NCBI RefSeq assembly: GCF_009730915.1
Contig: NC_052479.1
Location: 28,893,610-28,957,609 of the forward strand
DNA length: 64,000 nucleotides
DNA from: Dioscorea cayenensis subsp. rotundata
Lineage: Eukaryota; Streptophyta; Magnoliopsida; Dioscoreales; Dioscoreaceae
Reading direction: 5' to 3'
Each line of letters begins with the position of its first letter. Position 1 is the stretch's first letter. The position numbers were made by a program, and so were the translations under genes. The notes beneath the pieces are model-generated. The model was not told where the DNA came from. It was given only the letters and a program-made list of their open reading frames with translations, and did no database searches. Of the stretch, positions 1 through 12,269 are shown piece by piece.

Positions 1-66
1 AACTTAGAATGAAGAATGAATTTGAGGATTTCTTAGGTAACATTCACAAGATTTCTTCTTATGCAG

Positions 67-714
67 CACGAGGGCTGGTGGTCTTATGAATTTTGCAACC
101 ATAAATATGTAAAGCAATTTCACTTGGAGGGTGAGAAAGGTATGACTTCAAGTATTTTTCATGCATATAAATTTAGATGGTTTTAGGTTTCTTTGTGGAG
201 TATTTCTTAAGTGATCAAAATAGTGATAAGCTCTATGTGACATATGTAGCTAAGAAAAAGAAAAAGGATATAGCATGAGCCTCATCACGACAATGTCCTC
301 GTTAATGGCTTGAGATTTGTTAGAGATAAAGCTTGAATCCAAATCTATTAATGTGAAAGTGTATCAATTTATGAGTGTGGTTCCTGTATTGTGTTGTTAT
401 AATCAATTATTTTTGACAGATGATTATTTGGTAGGTGAAATAAGGATTTTTTTTTTTCTCTGGTAAAATGAAGTTTATAGGCTGTGAATATAGCATGCTT
501 AGCTAAGAAAATGAATTTGATGTCTTATTCAATAAATTGAAATTATTGAAGCGAACAGCTTTTGTTTCTATGTACCAAATTTTTGGTGATATTGGTTGAG
601 CGCTTGACATTATTTATAGGCTGAATCCCATTTACTATCTCCAGCAAAGTACATCTTTATGTGGTCTTGCAGAATGGTCTCTGTGTTGAAACACTGCTGC
701 AGGAATATATGAAG

Positions 715-760
<46 letters not shown>

Positions 761-1732
761 ATAGAGGTGTTTGATTGTAAATTTTGGTTTAGTTGTATAT
801 TGTCTGGTGAAGTTGGAGCAAAGTCAAATTCCATAGGCTTCTGGCTCATGATGTGTATTTAGTGTGAAGATGGTTTCAGATATCAGAAATACTTTCTGAT
901 GAAAATATGAGTAAATTTTGTTGTCTGGAGTTCATCTTGATGCATGAACTTTTTATAAACGATTCATTTGTTAATATTTTGTTTCATACTGTAAAGGTTT
1001 GCTATTTCTATCATTGCCCCTGATAGTAAAATATTTCTCAGAGTTTTTCTTGTTATGATACAGAGGGTACAAGAATTTGTTTTGGGCGTGTTTGACGCCG
1101 AAGCAACAGCTGCTTTCCATGAAACCCATTCAGATGATTCTATGTTAAAAGATCCTCGCTCCATCGATGCCTCACAAAGGTGAAAGTTGTCTTAGAACTG
1201 AATTATCTTTAATAGAATTGAAAGAAAGATACCACAGCTTCTGAAACATTTGTTGCAGGTACCATGCTCATCAGTATACAAACGGAACCATGTGTGATCT
1301 TACAAATCAGCCTAGGGAGACAGAGGTACAAGAGTGTCGCACCGTTAAAATTACATCATTCTTTTCTCTTGGTTCTTATGTTCTTCTCTTCATCCCTCTA
1401 GGTAAGATTCGTATGTTCGGAATCACCTGTGGTTATTAGTTCAATCAAAGAGATTTCAACTTGCAAGTACGCTCTCACGGTCCAATTCTCGATACTCTGC
1501 CAACATCCGTAAGATTCGATGCCCTCATATTCATTTTACAACATTCTATATCTCCGAAAAAGGCAAATTCAGATACAATCCTGCATTTCAGTAATAACTT
1601 CACATTTGATTCTGCAGGTTGTATCAACAAGAGAGACCAATGTGGCACACAATCCATTGCAATGAAATGCTCGAAGAGTCAACGGACGCGGCAATTGAAG
1701 AAGGTAATACAGGCAAGCTCATCTCACAATAA
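67..1732 (+). CDS. OS9: OS-9 homolog, ER lectin for glycoprotein quality control (3' part of gene)
   Basis: OS-9 proteins read trimmed N-glycans on misfolded glycoproteins in the ER lumen and pass them to the HRD1/SEL1 ERAD complex. Exons read here: 67-139 (HEGWWSYEFCNHKYVKQFH), 1064-1179 (VQEFVLGVFDAEATAAFHE), 1259-1325 (YTNGTMCDLTNQPRETE), 1402-1508 (VRFVCSE, SSIKEISTCKYALTVQ) and 1618-1732, ending EEGNTGKLISQ and TAA. These segments form the mannose-6-phosphate-receptor-homology domain, with its paired Cys and the conserved W-W, Y-T-N-G and E-T-E-V-R-F-V-C blocks. The start codon and N-terminal exons lie left of the window. One oddity: exon 67-139 ends in phase 1, while the exon at 1064 reads in phase 0. 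Either a micro-exon is missed in 140-1063 or one base of the GGG at 1065-1067 is extra; dropping it gives EKEVQEFVLG. Exons are inferred from splice signals and remembered homology. Confidence 0.85.
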
Positions 1733-1971
1733 ACCCGGTAGATGATTCATAATGAAATGCAACCTTGATACATAGAAATGTATGATCATGTAGTTACAGT
1801 AAAAAAATATGTTTTCTTCACTTGAAAAATATGGTAAATTTTCGGCATCAGTGCTTCAGCAATGATCAGTCTCTTATCTCTTATCATATTAATTTGATTA
1901 TGTGATTTGTAGGCCTCCCCATTTTGTGATATTGGCGCATGAACTATATAATACTTCGGATGGGTGTTAAC

Positions 1972-2252
1972 TATTAAGGAGTCGTTTGGTTTATGGTAAT
2001 GTAGAAAAATTACCACGTAACGCTATGGTAATCTATTACCATTAAATTTGATGTCTATCTTGAATTACCAAATATGTGGTAATCTCATAATATGGTAATG
2101 AACTATTTTCAGTAGTAAGAGTTCTCAACTTAATATGGTTATATCAAATTACCACAATATTCTTAATCATATAACATTTTCATTTCTATTACCATGGTAA
2201 TCTCGTTACATAGTAATATGTCATTACTACGAATCAAATGGTCCTTAAGGGT
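1972..2252. mobile_element. MITE-like element, Tourist/Harbinger style
   Basis: The left end reads TTAAGGAGTCGTTTGG and the right end, on the other strand, reads TTAAGGACCATTTGATTCG. Together they form imperfect terminal inverted repeats of about 25 bp that continue into GTAATG on both arms. The interior is rich in GGTAAT/ATTACC and contains no ORF. TTA/TAA at the ends fits a 3-bp target duplication typical of PIF/Harbinger MITEs, but the family name is inferred. Confidence 0.6.
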
Positions 2253-2344
2253 AAATTTAAGTTAAAAATGAAATGAAAATATACACCCATGATATGAATT
2301 CGTATCTTATGTATTGTTTTCTAAAGAAAAATTCCATGCACCAA

Positions 2345-2380
<36 letters not shown>
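2345..2380. repeat. (TA)n microsatellite
   Basis: Alternating TA run. Similar tracts occur at about 720-751, 3261-3294, 5126-5148, 22003-22046, 47311-47330 and 47622-47671, and many shorter ones are spread over all intergenic DNA and introns. They mark the AT-rich character of the window and have no assigned role. Confidence 0.9.
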
Positions 2381-2382
<2 letters not shown>

Positions 2383-3257
2383 TGTGGTAATGGTGACTTC
2401 CATGATCTTGTTTTTATAACGTTGATAAGAAGATATTTTTTACTTGCCACCCCCTGAGAAAAGATGAAATTTGCTTGTTACATGTTGTCCCCTACTTCTG
2501 TTTTATTTTGCTTTGTACCCCAAGAAAAGTTTTTTGAGTTTTGACTTTTACAATTTGTTTTTTAAAAAAAATTGTTCACATAAAATCTCTTTTATGACGT
2601 ACACATCAAATATTAAATATAAAATATGATATTTTTTATTTCTTTTAAATTCATTATTCTTCAATATTTATTGATAATTTAACCGGAATTATTAATTTCA
2701 TTATTTTTTAAAAAATTGGCAAGTGTGAAGTCTCTATATCTAAAATCTTATACTTTATTAAGGGGTATATGTGTAATTTCCCTAATTTCCCCCACATAAT
2801 AAGCCGGATTTCTCAAGTGGAAGAAGTCAAGAAGCAACATGATGCAAGCTTAAGCTTTTTCCTAAACATCATTATTCTCATGCACTGTGTTTAAAATACC
2901 CACAATCACAATCACAACCACTTTTTTTTTAAATAAAAATAAATAAATAAATAATTGAGGATCTTTTTTGCAGGTTGTGATTGAATCTTGGAAATCACTT
3001 CCCTCTTGGTCTCAATTGGATCCCCATGCCTTCATTTTTCATTTTTAAAAAAATATTTTTAAATAAAGAATTAATTAAATTTGCTGAAATAGTAAGTAAA
3101 GAGACAATGCCACCTTTCATGTTTTGGTCCCTGACTTTGCATATCTTGGCTTGTCTCCAAAAGCATGAATGTGTGCCATGGTTTCATGTTTGGGACCATC
3201 TTTGATGGACAAAAGCCAGGCAATATTTTTTTGGCTTTTATTCAATTCAATCCAATC

Positions 3258-3297
<40 letters not shown>

Positions 3298-3542
3298 GTT
3301 TTCTTTTTCATATTTACCATTGACTCAAGAAACTAGTTAACATAGCGGACATAAGCTTTCTCTAGTGGTAAGGCGCCTTGACATTAAATGGGTAGGCGGT
3401 ACCGTAGAAGTATTGTCCATTCATTATTCATTAGGATATAGTATTGTCGAGATGTTATTAATTCATTATTTATTGTGTCTCAATACAAGTCTCAGTTGGA
3501 AAGGGTTATATTTTTCACCCTTCAAAGTTGCATAATTACTAT

Positions 3543-4000
3543 TTAAGGCTGTAAACGAGCCGAGTCGAGTATCACCAGGCTCGAGCTCAGCTTGAGTATA
3601 TTATTCGAAGGCTTGAGCTCGGCTCGAGCTCGTTCGAGCTAATTTTTTTGTGCTCGAGCTCGGCTCGCTGAAAAGCTTAAGTAGCTCTAACTCGGCTTGT
3701 TTAAGCTCGATTAACTGTCATAGTTGGATAAAAGAGTAATTTTAGTAATTTAATATAGTTTATATAATTATGTATTTTTATAATTTATATATAAATAATT
3801 TAATATTTTATATATAAAAGCTCGTTTAGGTTCGGGAACCTCACGAGCTGAGTATTTTTCTGCTCTAACTCGGCTCATCAACGTAAACGAGCAGCTCAAA
3901 CTCGGCTTGACTCGTGAAAAGTCGAATCGAATTTAAAAATTGACCAAGCCGATCTCGAGTAGACTCACGAGTAGTTTGGCGCATTTATACCCCTAATTAC
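3543..4000. mobile_element. GAGCTCG-rich dispersed element
   Basis: About 450 bp full of GAGCTCG, CTCGGCTCG and ACTCGG words in both orientations, around an AT-rich middle. The ends form a loose inverted repeat: left AGGCTGTAAACGAGCC, right (opposite strand) AGGGGTATAAATGCGCC. No coding capacity. The same vocabulary recurs at 15508-15610. I take it to be a non-autonomous DNA transposon family; the class is not determined. Confidence 0.55.
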
Positions 4001-4619
4001 TATCATGGAGTTATGGCTTTTTATATATCATCATGCAGTGACGTTTTTTTTTCATATGTGTTAGTGCCCTCAATAAAGCTTTTTAAAAAGTTTCATTATA
4101 AGTGCATGTTAGCTTTGTCGTCCCCCACATAATAAATTTTTAAAAGGAGATCCATTATATCTTCGTACCTTTCTATCCCTCCCCACATGATAAATTTTTA
4201 AAAATGGGTCTATCATGATTGATGTATTTTTATATTTGTGGATTTTTTTAACACTCTTAAGTGGGGGTATGTTTGTGCCATTTGTCAATAAAAAAAAACT
4301 AGTTAACATATTTAATAAAATGAAAAATAGATTAAATATGTGTTTTATATCCTTTTATGTTCGTTTTTAAACGTCTAATATTTGTTTTATATCCTTTTAT
4401 GTTCATTTTTAAACATCTAATATTTGCTATGTAGCTATATCCTATATAAGGATTATATTGCATAAGTTTCTTTGACATTTTTAATTATAATGATTTGTAA
4501 ATCAAATTTATATTTTGAAATATATGAACCTGTATAAATTCTTTATATTCATTCAAAAATTAATTTAATAATTTGATGTTATATATATATTTTGTATATA
4601 TAACCGTTGAATTTAAATT

Positions 4620-4900
4620 TCAGAAATAGTAGCACTGTGTTTATGAACAGTTAAAAGTGGGATACATAATAATTTTATTTGAATCATCCATTCAAATTTG
4701 TACAGATATCTAAATCAATCATAACTGTCCAATCTCATCTGAATCATCCATTCAAATCAATTACAACTGTACAATCTCATTTCTATTAAATCTACAGTCA
4801 AATAACCAGATACACAATAATATCATCTGAATCATCCATTCGAATTTACATAGTATCTAAATCAATCACAATTGTTCAATTTTATTTCGACTATGTCTAT
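4620..4900. repeat. Degenerate tandem repeat, roughly 60-120 bp units
   Basis: GAATCATCCATTC recurs three times, followed by imperfect copies of a unit with AATCAAT(C)ACAAYTGT and CAATCTCAT. A related stretch with ATAACTGTCTAATC lies at about 5580-5650. No ORF. Function unknown. Confidence 0.6.
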
Positions 4901-5149
4901 AGTCAAAAGAACCAGTTAACTACCAATCGAAAAAACACCATATCAACCCGTTACTTCAAAGTACAATCATTAGTTACTGTTTTAGCCACGATTTATGAAC
5001 CTCCTACTCTATATCTCTCTCTTTTTTAGCATCTCTCTATCTTTTTAAATTTTTCTGGCTCTCTTCCTCAGTCATCTCTATACCTTTTTAAATTCTGAGA
5101 ACATACCTGTAAACGTCCTCAGAATATATATATATATATATATATATAT

Positions 5150-5990
5150 GTAAAAACAAATCAAATATTGTGGTCCCAAACCTCAAGTGCTTGGCCCTAT
5201 TTTTAATATAATTAGTGAAATACTTAATTATCACTTATAATCTCACTCAATCACATGTTGCACAAGATCCACTCTCAAATGCTTCATCTCCATCATAAAT
5301 CACTAATAATTTGTGAAATACTCAATTAATATATATATATATATATGGAAGAAAAAAGGTTAAAAATAAAATTTTTAGTAATATTTAACTTGGCTTGCAA
5401 GTTCAAAATTTTTTTTTTCCAAAAACTCAATAATAATAATAATAATAATAATAATTTCTCATCAATAATTGACCCCATTAAACATTATTACTTACATAGT
5501 CAATTATTTCTCATCTCATTCTCTTAATCTTCAAAATCATATGTATATATATATATATAGAAAGCAAGTTTTCTACCCATGTTATGTTATGAACAATTAC
5601 ATAGTGTAAAGTGGATATACAATATTTTGATCATAACTGTCTAATCATTATTATAATAGTAACTCAGTCAATCACAACTGCTGAAAGTTGATTTCACAAC
5701 TTTTTTAAAATTCAACTCACCACCGGTTTTCAAATCCAGTACAAATTTAGCCACTATTTAAATCTATTATTATCTATTCTCACTTCACCTTTTGTATCTG
5801 TCTCTTTCTTTCTTGTTTTATCTCTATAACTTTTATGTTTTCTACGAATGCTCTTGAACGTCTGCTCTTACTTCTGTTTTCTTTGCGGGCGCTCTGTGGA
5901 CGCTAGTAAAGATAAAAATAAAAATAAAGGACAAGATAAAAAAATAAATAAATAAGAAGCAAAATAATTCATTAGTAGTGGTAGGTAGCC
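5150..5990. other. AT-rich intergenic DNA before the SAM gene
   Basis: Contains (TA)n tracts, an (AAT)n run near 5429-5453, and a short GC-richer patch at about 5845-5905 with words such as GAACGTCTGCTC and GGGCGCTC. The patch resembles motifs near 18180 and 47340-47590. No gene recognised. Confidence 0.5.
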
Positions 5991-6049
5991 ATGTGGAAAA
6001 CCTTAGCAAGAGCCTTGGGAATCACATGCCCCTAATTATGATTTCACAG

Positions 6050-6480
6050 TACTCAACTTCCAACTTTCACTTCCCTACTTCCATAATTTACTTACCACAT
6101 GCCTCTCCCTCAAACTAAATAAATAAATATTTATTTATTTATTTTACTAATTAACTAATCAATATTAACATTATATTAATTTCCAAATTAAAAAAATAAA
6201 TAAAATATTAACATATTTGTTGCATAAATAAATATACTCTCAAAATTCATGAAAACACAAACAAAAATTGACTGAAACTCAGTAACTCAACTTCCAACTT
6301 TCACTTCCCACACTTCCATAATTTTCTCACCCAAATTCCTCTCACTTTCATCTCTATTTCTCTACCATTTTTCTACACAAACAAAATTAGATAAATTAGT
6401 TTGTCAGGGAAGTTAAGCAAGAGCATTGGGAATCACATTCCATATGATTTCAGTCAGTTACTTTCACTTCCCCACACTTC
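6050..6480 (+). repeat. Duplicated promoter/leader segment of the SAM gene
   Basis: A block of about 40 bp (ACTCAACTTCCAACTTTCAC, then TTCC and CACTTCCATAATTT) appears at about 6051-6090 and 6285-6323, with a shorter third version at about 6459-6482. The phrase GGGAATCACAT, preceded by AGCAAGAGC, is likewise repeated near 6006 and 6416. The duplication lies just before the SAM ATG, so it could repeat promoter or 5' leader elements. Confidence 0.65.
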
Positions 6481-6601
6481 CATGCCTCTCACTTCCATCA
6501 GTTCCCATCACTTTACCATCACTTCCTCTTTATCTAGTTATATGCAACACCAAATCCAAACTCATTTCAAAACAAAGAGAAGAGAAAAAGAAGAGAAAAC
6601 C

Positions 6602-7119
6602 ATGGATTGGCATTCATGGTTATCAAAATCCAATTTGAATGAATCCTTGTCCTATGAATACTCACTAGTGTTCATTCAAAATGAGCTTGAAGAGAATGAC
6701 ATACCATACTTCAACCATGAGTTCTTACAAAGCATGGGCATCTCAATTGCAAAACACAGACTTGAGATCCTCAAATTGGCCAAGAAAACGAAAGAGAATC
6801 ACACCGAAACCGATGTCGAAAGTTCCTCGAAGCAATGAAGAAGACGAAGAAGTGCTTGTCGGAATATCTCCGGCCGCTTGCTCATTGCGATAGTTCGGCA
6901 ATTGTGGTAGTGCCTGAGAGTTTGAATAGTCACAAAAGAAAGATGAAGAAGTTGGTTCTTGCCAATGCAGGTGTGAAGATCATCGGGCCGCCGTCTTCTT
7001 CTTCGTTTTCGCGTAATTCGAGTCCTATAATTTATGGTTCTCTCAGAAAAATGAAGGATGATGAAGCTAAAACTCTTGTCAGATGGGACTCTATGTTTGA
7101 GGATTTGAAGCCTACATAG
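6602..7119 (+). CDS. SAM-domain family protein, intronless, with two apparent frameshifts
   Basis: Sterile alpha motif domains mediate protein-protein or RNA contacts; this small plant family has no firm biochemical role that I know of. The N-terminus MDWHSWLSKSNL and the segment FNHEFLQSMGISIAKHRLEI (about residues 33-52) are the family hallmark. As written, the first frame ends in TGA at 6836-6838. The family's middle (TPKPMSKV) is in a second frame, and its C-terminal half (MKKTKKCLSEY, then SAIVVVPE, ending RWDSMFEDLKPT) in a third, stopping at 7119. Dropping one A of AAAA (6785-6788) and one A of AA (6834-6835) leaves exactly 172 codons, or 171 residues. The signature start and end both survive, so I favour sequence error over a pseudogene. 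Start chosen at 6602; open frame upstream lacks the conserved sequence. The gene converges with the membrane-protein gene about 690 bp downstream. Confidence 0.8.
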
Positions 7120-7804
7120 ATTTTATCGACAAAATGCCGATTCTGGTTAATGAGCATTGTTTGAGATGTTTCTGTGATTTTTGTTTGTTCTAGATTGCAA
7201 ATCAGTTCATACATATATAATAGAACTTGTGACAAATTCAGAAAACTAGTTTCTGATGAATGAGAATTGGTGAGATGTTTTGCCTTTACTAATTCATGGA
7301 TGAATTGTTGTTATTTTGATTATTTAATTGCATGTTTTGATTGAATTATTTCAGTACAATTGATTAGCTAAAGCTGAGTTTGCAGACAAATTTTCAGAAA
7401 CTAATTTGTGATGAATGAGAATTGTTTCAATTCATCAGATAAATCAGTTATCTGTTTTCTGATTTTTGGTTGTCTAGAATGCAAATGAGTACATAATGTT
7501 CAAATGAGTCCTAATTGCTGTTGAATTGCATTGTTTGCAATTGAATTTCGAACTATTTGAACCAGTGAAATTCAATCTGTTGCTTTCTAGATGAATTCAG
7601 AAACTCTTCGATAATAACTAAGAATTGTCGAGATGTTTTCGTTTTATCAATTAAACAGACTGAACCTCAAACTCAGAAACTAATCAGACACTGACAACTC
7701 ATCACTGAATTCATAGAGCAGAAAATTGTTTCAACAGATATACAAGACAAGAAACCAAAAAAATAAAATAAAATAAAATAGAATAAAAATCAGCTATACA
7801 TAAC

Positions 7805-10800
7805 CTAAAATGTTTTCTCCGACAAAGGAGACGGAGCCGATAAAGCAATGAAGTGCTTGTTATTGGCTCGATGCTGCCGCTCCCTAGCATACGCAATCCA
7901 GAAGATCAAAGAAAGCATCACCGCCGATGAAACCATCGCCAAGCCAATGTATATCCATTTGCTATACTGATTCAGCCTGGGGCAGTTGTTTTCATCAATC
8001 ATACCAAATGTATCACGCACGAATGTACAATCTTCCAGCTGAACCAGGAACGGCCCGTAGTATTCCAGACCGCCGCTCACACTGACAGCACTGATCATCT
8101 GGTTGTAAACTTTCGGCGTAATACGACCAACAGATGTGCAAATCTCCGACCCTGATACAATAGCAGTACTACATACATACTTCTTCCACACCTGCATTGA
8201 AATATTGTTTCAATATCTTTTCCGGGAAGTTACAAAAGTTATTTGTGAGATTCACAAACCTGCGACGCGTTACTGAAGACGACTTCTCCGGCATTGCAAG
8301 TTGCGTTGTTCAAGTCTTTAGTATAAGGGTTGCAGAGAATGGGAACGAGAGGTCCGGATTGATTGTAGTATAAAGGTCTGGCATTAGGCGGGAAGTTTTT
8401 GTTGGTGATGTTGAGGATGACTTGATTGACGACGTTTGATAGCTGATAAGTGACTTCTTTGCTTTGGTACCGCGATTCATTGGCGGTGGTTGCGTCGACA
8501 CACGGAAGAATGTCATCTAATGCTGTGTGCGCTTGAGGCTGAACAACCCATTCTCGCATTGCGACGCATGAGTCCGCAACCACACTGACAGAGTACAAAG
8601 AGTTTCAGTGTTATCACATCGCAGTGATGATACTCTAATGATACACATACATTGAAGTTTTTCCATTGATCATATTGGGATTGATAATGCTTATTCGGAT
8701 TTAGAATTAAAATATCATTGCATAGACATGAACCCAAAAAAAAATCAGAGAGCAATATGGTTTGCCACTTACTTGTGGAAAATGAGGAAAACACCGCACA
8801 AAATAAATGTTGCAGCAACAAGAACCCATCCGATGATTACTAAGCTGGCAATTTAGCAATTTCCGTTCAGAAAATCAAATTTGAACACATTTCAATTACC
8901 AAAAAGATGATAAGAAGTAATCACTTACATGTAAACAAGGACCTGTTGTCCAAGTACAGAGAAGTCTGAGAAAAATAGAACATAAATGAACATCAAAGTC
9001 TTGAAAAAATTTTAAGTAATTTTGAGATTTTGGTTAGTACTTACAGAATCCGAGTAATGTCAAAAGAAGCATAACGGCAGCAACTACGATCAAAACTAAT
9101 CGCCTACAATGCATCACAATACTATCATCATTTCATCCAAAAAAAATTTATCTAATTCGGTCATTAAAGTCTTGAGTAGCATACACAGTATCAAGTTTAT
9201 CTTTAATCTTTGCAGAATTGTCAGCGGCTCGAGTCTCTAACTCACTTGCAGATGAATTGAGCTTTGCACCAACAGCATCAATTTTTCCCCCAATATCAGC
9301 AGGAATAAAGATTTGCTCCACACTGATGTTCTTAGCTTCAGATAAAATTCCCGAAAAATTCCTAAGATTATCAACGACAAAATCCGCCTGTCCAACAACA
9401 TAATCCAAAGTACTTGAAGTGCTGCCGTGGAATTTCCCCTGGCCATTGTACAGAACAATGCATCCGATGCTACAAGCAATTCATTAGCGCTAAAATTAAG
9501 ATCGATTCAGAACGACAGAAATAAAAAAATAGTTCAAACAAAAGCTTACATTGCAGCGCAAGTGAAGAGGATTAGAAAAACGAGGGAGAAAGCATAAGCC
9601 GAGCGAGAATATGAATACTTTCTCCTTGAACAGCAGCAGTAATAACACGAGATCGAGAACAAGACCAATCCAAATACAAGGAACCAAACAACAGCAATGA
9701 TGAAGAGTGGAGCAGCAGTAAAACTCACAGACTGTGTAAACATTAGACAAAATCAAGCATATAAAAGAAAACCGAAGAACATAAAAGGAGAGAAATTAAT
9801 ATCGAAGAACTCACAGTCCAGTAATGAACATTACTGATATTCCAGCCACCGGTGTAGTATTTAAAATCATGGAAAGGGTCTTGTCTGTGAGTCCTTGATG
9901 CAGCCAAGATAAAGGAGTAGTTGTTATCGACGATGATGTTGTCAAATGAAGGAATCTCAGCAAGAGATCTTTTCAGTGAAATCAAACCTTCAAGAACAAA
10001 CATTCCAATGTTATCGATCAATGTACATAAAGGGGGTTTTTAATCAATTAAAGAGGAACTCATTTGGAAAATTTGGCTAGAAAAATCTTCTTTTTTTTTT
10101 CTGAAGAGAAAAAACATAAACCCTAGTTGAAAACAGGCATATGTATAATAAAATCTCATCATTGATCACCATACGATCAATCATTTGACAAAATTAGCAA
10201 GAAAAATAGCTCAGTATTCATCGAAAACATGTATCAAACTATTTCTCATCATCAACAAGCAAAATCAATCTTTTTTCCTCAAGAGAAAACATAAAACCTC
10301 AATGAAAGTGGGCATATTTTATAAAAAAATCTCATGTTTGATCACAACATCAACAACCATTTGAGCCTATATCACAGAATTAACAAGCAAAATCAAATCA
10401 AACCTCAATGAAAACAGGCATATCCATCACAAAATCTCATCTTTGATCACAATATCAACAACCATTTGGCAAAATCAAATCAAACCTCAATGAAAACAGG
10501 CATATCCATCACAAAATCTCATCTTTGATCACAATATCAACAACCATTTGGCAAAAATATTGGCAACAAAAACAGCTCAATGCTAATCAAAATCATGTAT
10601 CAAATTATTTCTCATCATCAACAATCAAAATTAAATTTGATTTTTTTCCCTCAAAAGAGAAAACATAAAACCTCATTTGAAACAGGCATTATTAGTATCA
10701 GAAAATCTCATGTTTGATCACAATATCAACAACCACTTAAGCCTATTTCCCAGAATCAACAAGCAAAATCAAATCAAACCTCAATAAAAACAAGCATATC

Positions 10801-10994
10801 TATCACAAAATTTCATCTTTGATCACAATATCAACAACCTGGATAAAAAAATAAAAATATAAAATAAATGTAGGAGGAGCATAACCTGGATCATGAGCAG
10901 CATTAGCAAGACAAACACCAAAAGAAGATGATGAGAAAAACAAGAGAAGAAGAGCAAGAAGGATTACAGAGACATGAATCCTAAACAATGCCAT
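7805..10994 (-). CDS. Plant multipass membrane protein (plasma-membrane-fusion-like family), nine exons
   Basis: Function not established. It belongs to a conserved plant family that I recall under At2g25270/At2g12400, sometimes named plasma membrane fusion protein. Exons on the minus strand: 10994-10886, 9987-9815, 9731-9550, 9469-9185, 9103-9045, 8965-8929, 8844-8773, 8584-8260, 8191-7805. All junctions are GT-AG and in phase, giving 542 residues. Features in order: signal peptide (about 1-30), HDFKYYTGGWNISNVHYW (about 77-93), a membrane segment (about 102-125) followed by a CYYCCC cluster, a second one (about 139-163), a long extracellular-type loop with N-glycosylation sequons, a TM pair (about 250-304), a Cys-rich loop (CVAMREW, DDILPCVD, YYNQSGPLVPILCNP), and a last TM (about 493-517) with a basic tail YARERQHR. 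The gene is intact. Family assignment is from memory. Confidence 0.85.
10080..10850. repeat. Degenerate tandem repeat inside intron 1 of the membrane-protein gene
   Basis: A unit of about 82 bp containing AACCTCAATGAAAACAGGCA and CACAATATCAACAACCATTT appears as two nearly identical adjacent copies (about 10397-10478 and 10479-10560). Four or more diverged copies extend over the rest of the intron. No coding potential. This probably explains the intron's length. Confidence 0.8.
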
Positions 10995-11642
10995 GACTTT
11001 GCTGAATCCTATCTCTCTTGTTCTCTCATTGGAAAGCTGAGAAGAGAAGCCACATGTATATAAGTTTCAAGAACAGAAATGGAAAGAAAAGAGCCAGAAA
11101 GAGAAAGTGGACTCTGCAAAAAAACTGCCACCTATTCTTGTTTCCATCATGCTACAGACAAAAATTGGAAGCATTTCTTCTTTCCAAATATAAATATATA
11201 ATTTTTTGCAACATTATGCATTTCTTTGATTTTTTTTTTTTTATTTATCTCAAAACTGAAAACACAATTTACCAAATTCTTGTTAATCTAAATAAAATTC
11301 TAAATTATCTTTAAATAAGTTTTAATAAATTTTAAATGAAATTAATTTAAATTAATAAATCAATGATTTGATTTAGATTTATTTTACATTGTGCCATGAC
11401 TTTTTGTTGGATTTTAAATACAGTTTGACAACTTAAATTTTCAGATTAAATTTATATATCCACACCCGTAATGAAATCAGTGACTCAATCCCTTTGTTAT
11501 CGTTGCATACCGATTTATTAAGGGACAAATAGACATGATGGCTTATCCACCCTTAGGAAATTATTATTTTAATTAGGTGGCATATGAATCGATGAAAATC
11601 CTGCCACGTGCACACCAGAAAATTTTCAGGATCTAAACTAAA

Positions 11643-11793
11643 CTACTCCCTTTGTTAATAAATACGTGTCGTTTTAAAAAAAATATTCCAAAACAGTTAT
11701 TATTTTACAATATCAAGGAAATATTTATTTATTTATTTTTTTCAATTTTACCCAATTTCTAAGTTATATAAATGAGGAGAGTAATATTTATGG
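11643..11793. mobile_element. Possible Stowaway-like MITE
   Basis: Starts CTACTCCCTTTGTTAATAAA and ends about 150 bp later in GAGGAGAGTAATATT. This resembles the TACTCCCTCCGT ends of Stowaway/Tc1-mariner MITEs, with a 2-bp TA target. The arms are only partly complementary. Confidence 0.4.
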
Positions 11794-11818
11794 GTAATGA
11801 TATTTTTATCGAATAGAT

Positions 11819-12266
11819 TTCCCGAATGACGTGGAAGTCAAGTTGCAATGTCAGCGTCATTCTTTCTTTATTTTTTTAAAGAAAATTTTAATTTCTCTTT
11901 ATTATCTAAATCATAATTTAAATATTTAATTGTAAAAGATAAACATGTAAATGATAAACCGAAAACCCCTCCCTAAATCCTAAATACAAACCCTCGGTTT
12001 GTGATTTCCAGTTTAGGGTTTAGGGCATAGGATTTATGGTTTAGGGTTTAGTATTTAGGATTTAGGGTTTAGTATCTATTATTTAGGGTTTAAATTTATA
12101 GATTTTTAGAGTATAGATTTTGTAATATTTGGGTTTATGATTTTAGATATAGTTTTATAAAATTTTTATTTTAAGTATTTAAGAATTTTTAAGGTTCAAA
12201 TTTGAATTAAAAAAAAATAATGACGGGTATGTGGATGACAAGTTGGGCATCTAGGTCATTCGGGAA
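11819..12266. mobile_element. Inverted-repeat element with telomere-like core
   Basis: The ends TTCCCGAATGAC and GTCATTCGGGAA are a perfect 12-bp inverted pair, with weaker symmetry further in (AAGTCAAGTTGC against GACAAGTTGGGC read inversely). Between about 11965 and 12110 lie many degenerate copies of the plant telomere word TTTAGGG (GGTTTAGGGTTTAG and variants, preceded by CCCTAAATCCTAAA on the other strand). No ORF. It looks like a non-autonomous DNA transposon that has captured or amplified telomere-like DNA. Confidence 0.6.
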
Positions 12267-12269
12267 TAA

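Noticed and set aside
3351..3420. tRNA-like or SINE-like phrase (TCTAGTGGTAAGGCGCC)
   Set aside because: Resembles a box A, but no convincing box B or cloverleaf could be drawn.
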